Notes: generated from the sequence alone by a model not told the origin. A DNA stretch of 64,000 nt from Rosa chinensis (GCF_002994745.2 NC_037094.1:1-64000), one strand, 5' to 3'; shown: positions 21,301 to 33,903, counted from the stretch's first letter. A program made the numbers and translations.

Positions 21301-23543
21301 GAAGTTATATGGAGGATGGGTTTACTTGGGACTCTCCAGCGCAGATTTCTACTCCACTTACTTAAAAAAATTATGTTTTGGTAATGGGAATAAAGCCATA
21401 GTTTTGTGGATTGCAGTGTTTGGCTGTATTGTGATTTGTAAGTGCTTTAGATGGAAAGAATTAGAACAACTTTTAGAGGAGCTTTGGGAGAGAGTTAGAT
21501 TTTGGTCAGCTCTTTGGGCTTCAGTTTTTAAGGTTTTTAAAAATTATATAGCTTCTCATTATTCAAAAAAAAAATTATATAGCTTCTCTTGTACTTTGAT
21601 GGACTGTAGAGCAGCAGCATTTTAGGAGTTTTTGCTTTTTTGGGAGTTTTCCTGTGGGTTTCTTAGTTTTCCACTGTATTGTGTGTGGGGGGAATTGGAT
21701 CATAAAGATAACAAGAATTAATTACACTACACAAGGATCACCTGATCACACACACACAAGCACAAAACTTATGATCAAACAACACCACTGGGGGTGAGGT
21801 TATCAACTTACTAAGACACCTAAAGATTGATGGTAAGAATACAAAGATTGATCTAGATAACGTATTCATTGATAAAAAGGAATATGATAGGATCCCAAGA
21901 GATATCATTTGGCCCTACTGAGAAAGAGAACTTCACTTAACTATATTAAAGGCTTAAAAGCCAAATTGCAGCCCATCCTTTCACTCAATTGTTAGATTGC
22001 ACCCTTGCCAATTTGCACAGTTTTCTTACTGTTCCATCCAAGACCTCTGTTAAAGTTGCTTCAGATGCCAAACATGTGAGGGCACACTAGTCTTTTCATG
22101 TTGGCAAAAATCCCAGATTGTAAAAAGCAATAACAAGCAAAAGCAGCGAGATTCTGAAGATTTTGATTGGAAAAGCTGGAGTGAAGAAGCTAGAGGGAAC
22201 TGTGGATGGAACCCTAAGAAATAGATGGTCAGGGAAAATTGGGAAGTTTTTAAAATGCTATTTGTGTTATTATCTTACTGCAGTGTAATTGGACAATTTG
22301 GTGAAGAGATAGGCTGGACTTTAGTTAAGCCTATATAACAGTAGTCAAGTTACATGATATAACATAAGAACTACAATGGCATAAATCAATGATTGCCTAC
22401 ACAAGAGCACTAATTCCTGCCACCAGTTGTTTGCAATAGTACTCAAAGAACAGTAAAGTAAAAGAATACACAAGACATTCAATGATTCATTCACACACAG
22501 TCGTGTTGGATACTTGTAATGGAACATTATTAGAAAACTCAAAACATGAAGCATGCACCTAGAATCAAAGGGTTTATGCAGTGGTAAAACTATGACAAAA
22601 TATATGGACAAAAAGAATTGGTCAACAACAATCCAGTGTGGTGTATTAAAATACTTCTGATATTTAGGACCAGTAATGCAAATGACAAAATATATGGTGT
22701 AACAAGTAGAGCATAAACAAGAAGGAATAGAACAAAATAGCAGTATCCTTTGTGATAAAAAGATACCTAACGGTCATAATGGGCTAAAAATAAATAGTAG
22801 CATCCTATACAACAGTCATTACACCGACTAATTCTAGGGGATGAAATGTTGGTCGATATAAATGCATGAGCGCACCGAAGATGAGAACGTTGAGATGACA
22901 ATCAATGAAAAAACTAATGACAAACACAGTGAGGATAATAGATAAGCAAAAGTAATAGTAAAGTCTCGAAAGTCCATGAGAATCGCCAGTGGAGTTTGGC
23001 ATTCAGATAATGAAGCTTAGGAAAAGGAAGATTTAGGTGGGAAGGGTGAAGAAATGATTAAGTGCAATACGTAGGCATACATTCAAGTTACGTATAGATG
23101 ATGCTAATAAAATGTTAGCTTCTTATATCATATCATTCAACAAGGGAGTTTCTAATGCAATGGCTCCACTTATTCACTAATATAAAAATTAATGCTCTAA
23201 GGTTTGGGAAGAAATAGAGGATTCTTATACAATATAACTCAAAAATGAAAGAGAAATACAGGGGTAACAAAAGCATCAGGAAAAAAATGGAAGGGTGTTA
23301 CCTGCGGACTTGCGTCTGTTAAGAGGACGATTTCTGCATTGCAATCAAATTGAGAGTGAATTTTTCAATTTTAGTTTTGGATTAACTAGTTAATTTATCT
23401 CTTCTCTTCTCTTCTCTTCACTTCCAAAAAGAAAGAAAGAAAGAAAGAAAGAAGAAGAAGAGCCATTACCTCTGATTGGGAGGAGCGTAGCGCTTCACCA
23501 CTGCGGCTGGATCTGCTGCCGCTGATGAAGGATTTTCCAGCAT
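18302..23543 (-). CDS. Conserved plant protein of unknown function, 170 aa (6 exons)
   Basis: Exons on the minus strand: 23470-23543, 23302-23333, 20400-20588, 19672-19722, 18507-18568 and 18302-18406. All junctions are GT-AG and the frame is continuous through every split codon, giving 170 aa. The N-terminus MLENPSSAAADPA leads into KRYAPPNQRNRPLNRRKSAE, a basic conserved-looking block. The middle has HPWFIALEGCCSSQAFDLLN and WAATMHCFND. The C-terminus has GSGAAWSHFKLPHQ and SMDFLSELCRL. No signal peptide or membrane segment is seen. I do not recognise the family and assign no function. Very short exons (32, 51 and 62 nt) inside large introns suggest constrained coding rather than chance frames. 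Introns contain a LINE fragment and a tandem duplication. Confidence 0.78.
18726..18939. repeat. Perfect tandem duplication, 2 x 107 bp
   Basis: Copies at 18726-18832 and 18833-18939 appear identical, each starting 'actaaatggtaagcag' and ending 'aagataagagcc'. It lies within the intron between exons 4 and 5 of the 170-aa gene. Identity implies a recent event. Confidence 0.92.
20745..21640 (+). mobile_element. LINE ORF2 3'-end fragment (zf-RVT domain), in an intron
   Basis: The plus strand reads IPKVKVLCWLVAHKRVN near 21125-21175, the signature of the zinc-binding domain after plant LINE reverse transcriptases. ELWERVRFWSALWAS follows near 21480-21520, typical of the ORF2 end. Frameshifts and stops separate the parts, so it is dead. 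It is antisense to the host gene and sits in its 2.7-kb second intron. No poly(A) or TSD was found. Confidence 0.8.
21700..23300. other. Remainder of the large second intron of the 170-aa gene
   Basis: Non-coding by position. No repeat with clear ends was recognised. Short frames here show no family resemblance. Confidence 0.4.
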
Positions 23544-24450
23544 CGGATTCGGTGGCTAGTCAGCGTGAATGTGATGACTCTTACAGTCTTTAACACTTTA
23601 CCCACCCCACGCCAAACACCACAAGAGCTCCGAAGCTCAACGCTGCTCAAAGGGATATATTAAGCTTTTCTTGATGATTATGCTTTTGTTTTTTTTTCCT
23701 GCTTCTCAATGCTTATAAGCCGGGTATTTGTTTTGGGTCGGATCTCTATAATCTATCAAAATATTGATAGTGCGGGAAAAAAAAAAATCAATAAAAAAAT
23801 CGGATATTGATGAAATATGCGGAAATTAATATCGATACTTGTAAAAGTAAGGAAATTTTAAAGAAATATACCCTAAAAAAAAAAAAAATTCTTTTATGGC
23901 CTTGTACATTTTGTTTTTAAAAAGTAAAAGAACAAAAGAGTTCATTGCCCTTCATTGAGTAAAAAAATGTGTTTTATTGATATATTTATATGTCACATAC
24001 CTTATATCACACATGTATCAACGAAACACATTTTGCACGTGACCCTTATATCACACATGTATCAACAAAACACATTTTCACTCAAAAAATATGAAGGTGT
24101 GAATCTCATAACATCCTCAAAAATTCTGCTTTCAAAATTCCAAAACTTTAGAAATCTATTCCAATTCCGAAGGTTTCCGAAAGACACTGCCTATTACGAG
24201 CAGCTTTAGGGGTTCGATCGATGAATGCATGTATACTGATATTCATATTGATGTAATTCAATAGTGCACGAGGTAAATTATTTTATATGTCATTGCTGTA
24301 AACCACTAAAACTACGTCTGAATCGGATAAAACTTTCACATGTACAAGTACAAACAGCCCTTGTTCAGCAATCAAGGATCCGATAAAGGGATTTAGACAA
24401 CCAAATGATGTACATATTACTCATCAACTGTGCCTCTTCTTCTGACTGTT
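23544..24450. other. Intergenic: 5' region of the 170-aa gene and 3' end of the TEX2-like gene
   Basis: Contains probable promoter sequence for the minus-strand 170-aa gene. A short direct repeat with period 44 lies at about 24001-24078 ('atatcacacatgtatcaac' twice). The last part before 24450 should be the TEX2-like 3' UTR. Confidence 0.45.
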
Positions 24451-25782
24451 TCATGGTCCTCGCATTTTCTCAACGATGTTCCTACTCTTCTCTTCAAATG
24501 TACGCCTCTTTTCTTCTAATTTCTCCCCCATCTTCTTCCCCAGATCAAGCATTCTTGCTCTTCGCCCCATCCTCTTTGGCTTTGATTCATCCTCTTCACT
24601 GTTATGACTACTCTGTTTATCAAACGGAATTATAGACCTCAACGGAGATTGGCATTCTGATATATCATCTAGCTTCTTTTTGCACGTTTCTTGTGCTTCA
24701 CCATTCACCAATAATGGGGTTCTTAGTTCTCGACTAGTCCCATCACTACTCCCAGTTGACAGATCATTTGTGGATTCTGGAATTGTTTTTTCAACAGATT
24801 CGGCTTTTTTCAGTTTTTGATTCTTGCCCTGTGAATGATCACCAGAGGTTCCCCCACCAGATTCTGTCCTGCACTTTTCCTCTGATGGTACTTCACATAT
24901 ATTTGTAGGAGAATCATTTGCGGATTCTTGGTTAACCCATATGAAAGGAGCAATCTTCCGCGGTACCCAGTCATCCTTTTCTGCTAGCATCCACGGTATG
25001 CACACACTTTCAAAGTTTGGTTGCACTAGGGTTTCACGGATTGCTGCCTGTACCAGTGAAATGAAGATTCAGCAGAAGCCCTAGCAATACAAGTTACTTC
25101 ATTTTTTCAACAAAAATTCAAGCATAGCATCATGCAGATAGACGCTATTATATGTGATCACAGTCCAAGATCAATTGAAAAATTGAAGGAGCAGTTTCAG
25201 CAAATTGAAAGGAATGGTAGCTTGCCTCGGTTAAAACAATCCTTAAAACAAACAAAGGAGGGAAAAAAATCATAAACTTTATTGTATAAAGGCTACTGTC
25301 AAGGTAACCTGAGTAACCTAGACACAACTAGTCGGCAGATCTTTCAGAAAGCAACAATAATTTATGGGTTTATATTGGCCAAATAAATTCATCCCTTGTG
25401 TACGAGTTCCTTTATAAATTATAAGCATGTTCAAGAAATTAATAAAAGGAGAACTAGTGAAGATGGAAGAAAATTTCTGTACCTTAAGCCGACTGATCAG
25501 AAACAAAGCTATGCGGCCACTAGTAATCTTGTGATCTCCCACTGATGAGTCCAGGTTGAAATCTATATCAGGCATGGATGTAAAGGCAAACCACAAGCGA
25601 TCTGAAGGAGGTGGCTTGATATGTAACCGCAATATTCCTCGAAGGGAAGTTATCCTTATTGCCAAAGATAGAGGCACCTTTAATTAGATTTAATCAGTCA
25701 GTGAACTGCATAAGTTCTATTATTAATGAAAAACTTTTCAAGTTTGAATGCACACCATAAATAAGGGAATGTATGTTCTGTT

Positions 25783-25819
<37 letters not shown>

Positions 25820-25907
25820 AGCACCTATTAGATTTAATCAGTCAGTGAACTGCATAAGTTCTGTTAATGAAAAACTTTTCAAGTTTGATAAGGGAATGTA
25901 TGCTCTG

Positions 25908-25952
<45 letters not shown>

Positions 25953-26068
25953 GACAGAGAGAGAGAGAAAGGCACCTTTAATAAGATTTAATCAGTCAGT
26001 GAACTGCATATGTTCTATTAAGCAAAAACTTTTCAACTTTGAGTGCACACATAAATAAGGGAATGTCA

Positions 26069-26103
<35 letters not shown>

Positions 26104-29100
26104 GTCCGGATAACACAAACATGAACTCAAATAAGTTTAATAATTTATTATCAGTATTCTAGTTGATTATCACAAACACTGGGCAACTGCCTCTACAGAA
26201 AGGGTAACTCAGTATTCAAAATTACTATGCTGAAGCTCGTTTCCTAAATACTTTGCTTTACTTCATACAGCATGATCATTTACTACATGGTTTAATAGTC
26301 GATCTACAAAATATGGGAAAAAACATTAGCTCGACTAGTATGTCTATACAAAACAAGGTGGACAAGAAGTCCATCAAGAGAAAAACACCTGAGGGTTCAA
26401 TAGAAGTCCCACAAAACCCTAAAACCAAACAAAGCTAACAGTTCCAGTTAAGCTAAAAGGTCAGACCAATCTGACTTAGTACAATATCCTTGAAAATTTT
26501 GGACACAGATGCCCAAGAGAGGCAAGAAATCTGTTCCGGACAAGGAAAAAAAAAAATTATCCTCGAGAGTTTTCTATTCCTCTCCAGGAAAACCACCCAA
26601 GAACTGGAAGCACGGCACCGTTTCACAGACTTGTAGCTCTCGCTTTACCTCCCCACCCCTAAGGATGCTTGCTAAAAAAGTAGTAACAATCTCTTGGAAC
26701 TACCTACAACATACCAAAAGCCCAAATCAACTTCTCAGGCTAAGAGTTGTGACCTAGCCATGTCAAAGATAAGATATGTATGGTCAAGTGGTTCCTTTTC
26801 TGCTTTGCACAGCACCCCGATGAAAAAAAGGGGATTACTTCTTATGGACTTGTTGAGAATGATTCTGATCTAGTTCATGGCACACCAGTTAGGAGACATA
26901 GAGGTGTAAGCCCTTTCCTTTTGAACCATATGACAAGTATCAGTTATAAGGTAAGGCCACTGACCAAGAAAGAAGCTATAAATTAGGTATGGACCTGAAC
27001 TCTCCAAATTAATTATAAGGACCAAAGGTAGGAAGGTTTGGATTCTAACAACAATGAAACAGAGTTGAGAAAATCCACCATAAGCCTGGACACCCAAAAT
27101 CTCCTATCAGGACAATAAAACACAAAGAAATATGACTTAAATTCCTCCTAAGAGTTAGTTCCAAGATAATTTCTATGAATGAGAGTAAAACTAAAGAAGC
27201 TATGACCACATAAAAATTTGGGAGTATGTACAGAGAAGGAAATAACAGCTGAAAAGAACTGACAAGCTCAAGAATCCATGCAAAAAAAAAAAAAAGTCCT
27301 ACTCCCCAGTTGAATTTGGATAGAGGACTAGAGGAGCAAAGCAAGGATAACCATGAGAATATATTTGCATGGCATAAAAAGGTACAGCATCCACCCTCTG
27401 GAGTCCCAACCATGGAAAGAAGTCCATGTTTGCTTCTCATAACAGTAAACCAGACACTGGTCAAGGGAAACCCTCTTCAACCATTGTCAACCATGTTTAG
27501 TGTCCCCCCCCCCCCCCCCCCCCCCCCCCGTTTAAGCCTCTGAACTATTTCCCAGTTTATGAAGGGTCCTTCATTCCTGGGTCACAAGTCACAACCCTAC
27601 CATGTTCTAGAAAAGCCCAATCAATGCGGCCACAAGCTTTTTTATTCTTAACAAAGGCTCCTTCTGCTCTGGAAGTTGTTTTGACAATGCATCTATTTAG
27701 ACATCACGAAACAAACCTCTGAGTATTGACAATCCAATTGATAAATAATTTTCGCAAATATTCAGCAAGTCCTCCTTGACCACATCCAAATAATCCAGAA
27801 AAACTGCCCAACAATAAAACATCCGAACAAAGGGACTTATCATTCCTACATTCAACAACTGCACTTCTAATTTCCTTCTTCTCAAGAGGCTTTTCTAGCC
27901 AAATAGCTTTTCCTCGCTAGTGGAGCACTACTCTAACCCGTCCACCTTAAAGGCCACAACTAGACCACTACTTTCCAGAGGAGCTAATCACCTCTTCCAC
28001 AATTTTCAACTAAGTTAACCTCCTGACCTCCAACTCATTGAGCAGCTCGTTCATTCTTCACCCTCTAACTAAACTATGAAAAACTACGAATTGAATATAT
28101 GTTAAAACCTAATTTAAACAGAAAAAAAAAAAAAAAAAAAAAAAAAATGAAGTGCAACTCTACAACAATGTTGTTCAAAACAAAAACCTAACAGCCAAAA
28201 GACACATCTTGATGGAAATACAGAAAATCACCAGTAGTCATGGTATGCTTGGAAATCGAGTAAAAAAGCAAAAAAAGAACAAAAATGCATATGACATTAG
28301 AAACAAGCACACGTGCAGACACCCATCCACAAACCTGTGAAACTTGTTTGGCTATAGAATTTAGAAGCGATTTCCACCTGGATCCATTACTTGATGCAGA
28401 CATACTGCTCGTAGAGAGTTTTGATCCATCTGCAATGAAACACAGTTGAAACTGCCATCATATATCATTAACAGTTGTTGAACGTTTAACGCAAAAACAT
28501 TAATTCATATCCAAAATCACCAGAACTGCAATCTCCTATCAAGTGCATACATATGGCCTAAAATCAAAAGTTCAAAAGGTATATGTGAAAGATGGCAGAA
28601 TGCACAGGAAAGATCAATTGGGTTCTACATGCTAACCAGGTTTTGGACCACACTCCTCCTTAGGCTCTACTGCATCAACTGCGCCTTCACCAAGATTTAA
28701 ATGCTTTCCAAAATACTCAAATTCTTCAAAAAGATCAGTTGACATATCCCTAACAGAGCCTGATTCGGAACCTGAATCCCCAATGCCTTTAGGGAAGTCT
28801 AATTCACGAACTTCCAATCTTGTTTCAACGTCTAACACCGCACCACCATAATATCCAATGTCAACTTCCAAAGCCCACACATCACTCATGTCCATTGGGA
28901 CAACTCTCATGCCATGTATATAAGGTGGGAGATTCCCAATATTAAGGTCTGTACAGATCACATCACCAATGTAACTTGGGGTCCTCATATTGGACAATGT
29001 CCTCTGTCAAAAGGGAAAGTCAGACAAATACATAAAACTTACATCTGGCTGTACAAACGAATAATAAAACTATAAAAAGAGAATTTGTGAAAATACACAA

Positions 29101-32100
29101 AATAATGCCCACTATTTGTACATGCGCAATAGAGTTATATAGTCCTAGCCTGTGAAGAAATGTTCCTCATTGATGAAATCCATACTTAGGATGCCCATAT
29201 GCCCTTGATCAAATAGTCCATTTGATAAATGGAGGTCCAGTTACATGAAACAGCCCCTAATAAATGCAGGTGCTTTACTAATTAAAAAGTGAATGTAACC
29301 TAGATATTAGGTCTGAAATTTGGGTATGCTCATCCTCAAGTGTCATCTGTTAAACAACAAGAACACCAAGTACTGCAAACTAACAATAGAGAGCACACAA
29401 TGAATGTGAATGTGCGCATCTGTGTGTACTCATTGATAGGTCAATCTCTTGGAGTGGTTATCAATATTATGATGCGGGAATTTCAGGAGATGATTCACAC
29501 CCCTTAACAGAAGGGTCACATTTTTTGTTGATATAAAGCCAACAAATACAATAATCAAAATAATTCTCTTAATAATAAAACGAGGTACAGTGCATATGTA
29601 TGTTCGCCTGCATTCATGTGTGTGTGTAAAGGTGCATAAGTCTGTGCATGTATGATGTAAGTCTGGTGCATGTATGATGTAAGTCTGTGTGCAAATATGA
29701 GAAGATGAATTCATGTCCGGTTACATGACTAACTAAATGTCATTGAAATATAGTAGACCTGAATCTGAGCTTGTATGGATCTTTTCATCTCCACGCTACT
29801 TTTGGCGTCAAAGAACAACCTTGATAACAACAAATTCAAACAAAGCGTTCCCTCATCACTACTAAACTTTTCATCAGCATCCGCATCGGAGACAACAGAG
29901 ATATGACTTTGGCTACCCGAATGAGTTAAGGTTGATGATGGTGGGATAGCCAAATTCCCTTCAGTAAAACTTTGAGCTCTCTTCACTGGTGGACCATCTC
30001 CCAAGCTAGTCGCAGAAACAGAATCCTGACATGGTCGAAATTTCTCATATATCTTTCTTTCTTCCCGGCCTAAGGATGAAGTCCAGCTCAGCTTGTTATC
30101 TGGGCCAACCTTAGAATACTTCTTTGTGATTTTTTTCAAGAACAGACGAACCTTCGAGGAAGAACCATCAATTCTATTTTCCCCATCTGCAGGCTCAGGA
30201 GCAGATAACACTCCAGAATATTTCATGAATGAGGGGTATCCAGCTTTTAACAATGTCAAGTAACATTGAAATTCTTTCTGCAACTTGGCAAACTGGTCAA
30301 GTTTTTCTTTGTCATCACATGATGCTGAACGAAGAGCTTTACACCATGATTCCTTCTCCCATGAAGTTTCAAGATAAATATAAAAGATTTTACTTCCCTT
30401 GTAGATTATGGCGGTCTTGTTTTCCAATTTCAACGGGAACCTTTTGGCCCTAAGAACAGAAAGAAAATATATTTCTATTAACCCGAGTCAGAATGCAGCA
30501 GTACCCATAATAAGAGGGATTATGGCACCTTGTATTGTAGAAGAAAAACAAAAACTGGAAATTAATACCTTAGGGTAATGGAAAAATTTCCCAAAAATAA
30601 TTTTGTAGAATGACAATCAAACAGAAACCCTTCCTAGATTGCTATTGAAAGTGGAAAACCTAAAAGGAAAATTCAGTTGTTTTATTTTTTTTATATGTTC
30701 ATACCCTTCATCTTATTCAAATTTATTGGAAGTAAACAAATTCATGTAGCAAGGGAATAAGCAGTTAATGAGTAAATACAGTGTCAAATAGAATAATAAC
30801 TCCCAAAATAGCCAATAGAAGGATGTGTGGCCAAGGCTTTGTTACCATTTTCTCGAAGCAAGACTTGTAGAAGAAACCGCTTCAATAGTGCAGCTCTTTA
30901 ATTGAATGGCTGTCTGGGAACCATCTGATTCTGTAAGAATGAGTAGTTGGTTCTTGATTTTTGCATGTTTTTTAATAGGAGAAACCTCGTAGAATTCCTT
31001 CTTTCTCTTTTGCTCACTTTTTGGAACTTTTTCTGGTTCTAGAACCCAAACTACTCCCTAAGACACAATAAAGACGGGGAAAGCTTAAGAACAATAAAAT
31101 ATAAACCATGAAAATAGTTTAACCAGCATAAACCACGATGAAGTATGAAATGAGTGACTAGTGATTAGCTCCCTAAAAGAGGGGTGGGGAAAGAACAAGT
31201 TGGATAAACATATGCACTTAATGATGTGTAAAACTAGTTCAATTAATTCTTTTTGCCAAGTATTTCAACTAGTTTACAAGTATGGAAGTAGCAACATCAA
31301 TGCCATATACGCGGTGATAGGCCTAAATTTTGGATAAAAGCATCTATCCAAGCTATATGGAAGTACCAACATGAATGCCAAATACGCGGTGATAAGCCAC
31401 CAAAGGAAAATGTGTGACCTCAGACAATGCTTTGATATGTGTCTCTAATGGATCATGCTAAATGGAAAAAAGCCAAGGGCACAACAAAGTTTCATATGGA
31501 AGCCTCTAGTTTCTGACTTTCAATAATAATGTAGAACAGAGTAGAAAATGTTCTGTTGCATAACTTAACGATTGGTCACATTTGTATTTCTAGATGTTTA
31601 GAATTCAAAATTCGATAATATACGTTTCTAAAGTTAAAAAACGCCTCATAATTTTTGAAATATACCTCATGTTGATTTATAAGTGGTGAAATATTGCCTG
31701 TCATCTACCCGGCAGAGCATTCGCTCCATATATTAGTATTCCTTAACATGAATGGTTTTCTGGGAATCCATAACATCAATTTAACTTCTTCTTTTTTTCT
31801 TTTTTTTTTTCTTTTTTTTCGGAATGCAGCAATTGCCCAGAGTTGAGTGAATTGAAATTGGTAATTATTGATCAGCTTTGAAAGCAGGAAAATAAAATTC
31901 GAGGGAGGATAATTGTAAATCAGAGATGGAAAGTCTACCTGCTTGAATTCTAGGGATTGGCGAAGCTGGAGGTCTGACTCGGATTGGATTTCTTGAGATT
32001 TTCGTAGGGCTTCTTGGTGCTTCTTGGTTTTGTGTTGTAATCTGTTGATGATAAAGTAGAGTAGCAGGGCTTCCACGGCCAAAATCGCCAGCGCCCCAAA

Positions 32101-32130
32101 CACAAAACCAATACTTAACGACAGCAACAT
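24451..32130 (-). CDS. TEX2-like SMP-domain lipid-transfer protein (7 exons, 782 aa)
   Basis: Exons on the minus strand: 31939-32130, 30846-31057, 29759-30449, 28637-29003, 28335-28429, 25483-25677 and 24451-25047. All are GT-AG, and every split codon restores the frame (2349 nt including the stop). Residues 1-30 form a hydrophobic anchor ([20 protein letters not shown]). Residues about 65-180 form a PH-like region ([42 protein letters not shown]). An SMP domain spans about 328-600 ([52 protein letters not shown]). The basic/coiled tail ends KMRGP. This is the order of TEX2/DUF2404 proteins, which are ER-anchored and move lipids at membrane contact sites (family knowledge). The start is the first Met ahead of the anchor. 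Intron 5 (25678-28334) holds repeats. Confidence 0.9.
25671..26102. repeat. Triplicated ~150-bp unit containing GT/GA microsatellites and the exon-6 acceptor
   Basis: Three tandem copies begin near 25671, 25822 and 25973. Each starts with gcacct(tt)a, then 'agatttaatcagtcagtg', 'aactgcata', 'aaaacttttcaa', 'aagggaatgt', a (GT)n run and a (GA)n run. On the minus strand each unit carries the sequence just upstream of exon 6 (…TTAAAG|GTGCC), so the splice acceptor region exists in three versions. Confidence 0.85.
26400..28000 (-). mobile_element. Degenerate LINE-like fragment in intron 5 of the TEX2-like gene
   Basis: The minus strand at about 27900-27700 reads, in shifting frames, [17 protein letters not shown] and then DVVKEDLL, resembling the start of a plant LINE reverse transcriptase domain (pattern EEI-KAV, GPDGF, WDVVKEDL). 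The GPDGF portion is lost and several shifts are present. Borders are uncertain and no TSD was identified. Confidence 0.45.
27504..27529. repeat. Poly(C) tract of 26
   Basis: Uninterrupted C run on the plus strand, i.e. poly(G) on the sense strand of the TEX2-like intron. Confidence 0.95.
28123..28147. repeat. Poly(A) tract of 25
   Basis: Uninterrupted A run in intron 5; a possible retroelement tail, but no matching direct repeat was located. Confidence 0.9.
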
Positions 32131-32908
32131 TTCCCTTCTTCTTCTGAGAATTTAGAATTTCAAATTCCAATCTTGAGTCTTTCTATCATATCATATGAGT
32201 TGAGACTTGAGACTTGAGACTTGAGAGGAGACTCAGGAGAGGAGAGGATGAAGAACCTTGCCGATCCATGACGTCAGAATCTCATACGCATACGCGGAGC
32301 AATTCTTCCAAATCTCATACGCGGTGCTGCTGCCGAAGCTTCCTATTTACTATGACTCAGACATGATCTAATGCTGGACTAATGACTGGGGACGATATTA
32401 TGGAGTCGTGGTACGGTCACGTATCACAATTAACTATATATTCTATGATCCAGATATTTTATTCAACAATACTCTTCAGTAAAATACTCGATACGTATAA
32501 TATTACAAAATATATACATGTATATTATGGATCTTTCTAAATGTATCCAGCAAATTTCTATGTAGACCCAATAAGTTTTTTACACCCAACAAAATGACAG
32601 AATTTCTAATTACACCCTGCAATTTTTCCAATATTACCCTTATTATTAATTAAACCCACCAAAACTCACACCCAACAAATCTCACGCCCAAAACTCACAC
32701 CCGGCAAAATCCACACTCACCAAAACCCCAATTATCTCCCTTGGTTGAGTTACTTAGGATGCGTTCCGCATCAATGAGTGTTGCGCCAAGAAGTAACATT
32801 CGGTGGTTGTCTGCCGAAATTCTACCAATATTCGATGTTTATGGCCCGAACAGAGCAGTAAAATTCGGTGGTTGTCGTTCGAATAGTATAGCAATTTTCA
32901 GTGGTTGA
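32131..32908. other. Upstream region of the TEX2-like gene and low-complexity DNA
   Basis: The first part is the presumed promoter/5' UTR of the minus-strand TEX2-like gene. It includes a small 'gagacttga' triplicate at about 32201-32226. At 32600-32750 there is a degenerate array of 'acccaacaaa/actcacacc' units. No coding sequence. Confidence 0.5.
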
Positions 32909-33600
32909 CTGCCGAACAGTGCCGGTCCTGACATTTTGGAGGTCTGAGGCGAATAATTAAAATGTGGCCTCATATAAAAAAATCATATAATCAAACAAAT
33001 ATATATATATATATATAAATTGAATCCCTACATTAATAGTATTGCAAAAAATAAAAAAATAAAAATAATAAGGTGTTCAATTCTAAAATAATTTTTCTCT
33101 TAGAAGTTGAAAAAATAAAAAAGAACAAAACATATTTAAATATTACAAAAGAAACCAATGAAAAACAAAGGGCAAATACATTAGTATTCAATTTCAAAAT
33201 ATTCTTTCCATAGAAGCTGGAAAAAGAATGAACAAAAAACATTTAATTACAAAGAAATTAATTAAGGAAAAAAAAAAACAAACAAAAAAGGCTGCTACGA
33301 CTCGAACCTTGGTGCTGTCTAAATTAATTAAGCAAAACTCTATCACCGCTGCACCAGCGCAGCCCCCTTGCTTGATATGGGCAAAAGTAAAATATATAAT
33401 TATACAACAGATATATATGTAAAATTAAAAAAAAAAAAATTGGTGGAGGCCCGCCGGAGACCGGTGGCCTGAGGCGGCTGCTCAGGTAGCAGCCCTCAGG
33501 GCCGGCCCTGCTGCCGAACGTACCTATTTCATTCGGTGGTAAACTACTGAATATTCTAATTATTTTCGGTGTTTATTGACCGATTGAAGTGCAATAAACT
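32800..33600. repeat. Degenerate repeat with 'ttcggtggttg..gccgaa' units, split by a hAT element
   Basis: Near 32808, 32874, 32900 and 33530 the sequence repeats a near-palindromic unit, ttcggtggttg(t/a)ctgccgaa, at roughly 60-bp spacing once the hAT insertion is removed. It does not encode a recognisable protein. Confidence 0.6.
32909..33518. mobile_element. hAT-type MITE with perfect 8-bp TSD
   Basis: The element spans 32917-33510 (594 bp). Its ends are cagtgccggtcctga and, inverted, cagggccggccctga (12 of 15 match). The target duplication CTGCCGAA is exact at 32909-32916 and 33511-33518. The interior is A+T-rich without a transposase. Confidence 0.88.
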
Positions 33601-33903
33601 GCAGCAAATTTTTTTATTTATTCCGGTTCTATGATAAACAAAATCAACAAACCTTATTTGATGCCTCCAAAATCAAAATTGCAGTCACAACTTTGTCTAT
33701 ATCATGTGTATTAAACCCTTGAAGCAATGATAAAGAAAAGTGAAATTTGGGTTTAAGGTTTTGCTGAAAGAAACAACATAACAACGTGAACACAGTGAAC
33801 TGCTGGGTACAAATACAAAAAAGAGTTTCATACTTTATGGTTTATTTTGTTATTATCTTTATTTACCGACCGTGACCATTACTGTCATTTCATACAAGGA
33901 TAT
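33519..33903. other. Non-coding DNA between the hAT element and the solo LTR
   Basis: Continues the ttcggtgg repeat at its left end; otherwise unique and A+T-rich. Confidence 0.4.

Noticed and set aside
25780..26102. CRISPR-like array (three regularly spaced repeats)
   Set aside because: The units are direct tandem copies including microsatellites within a plant intron; no conserved short repeat with unique spacers and no cas genes.
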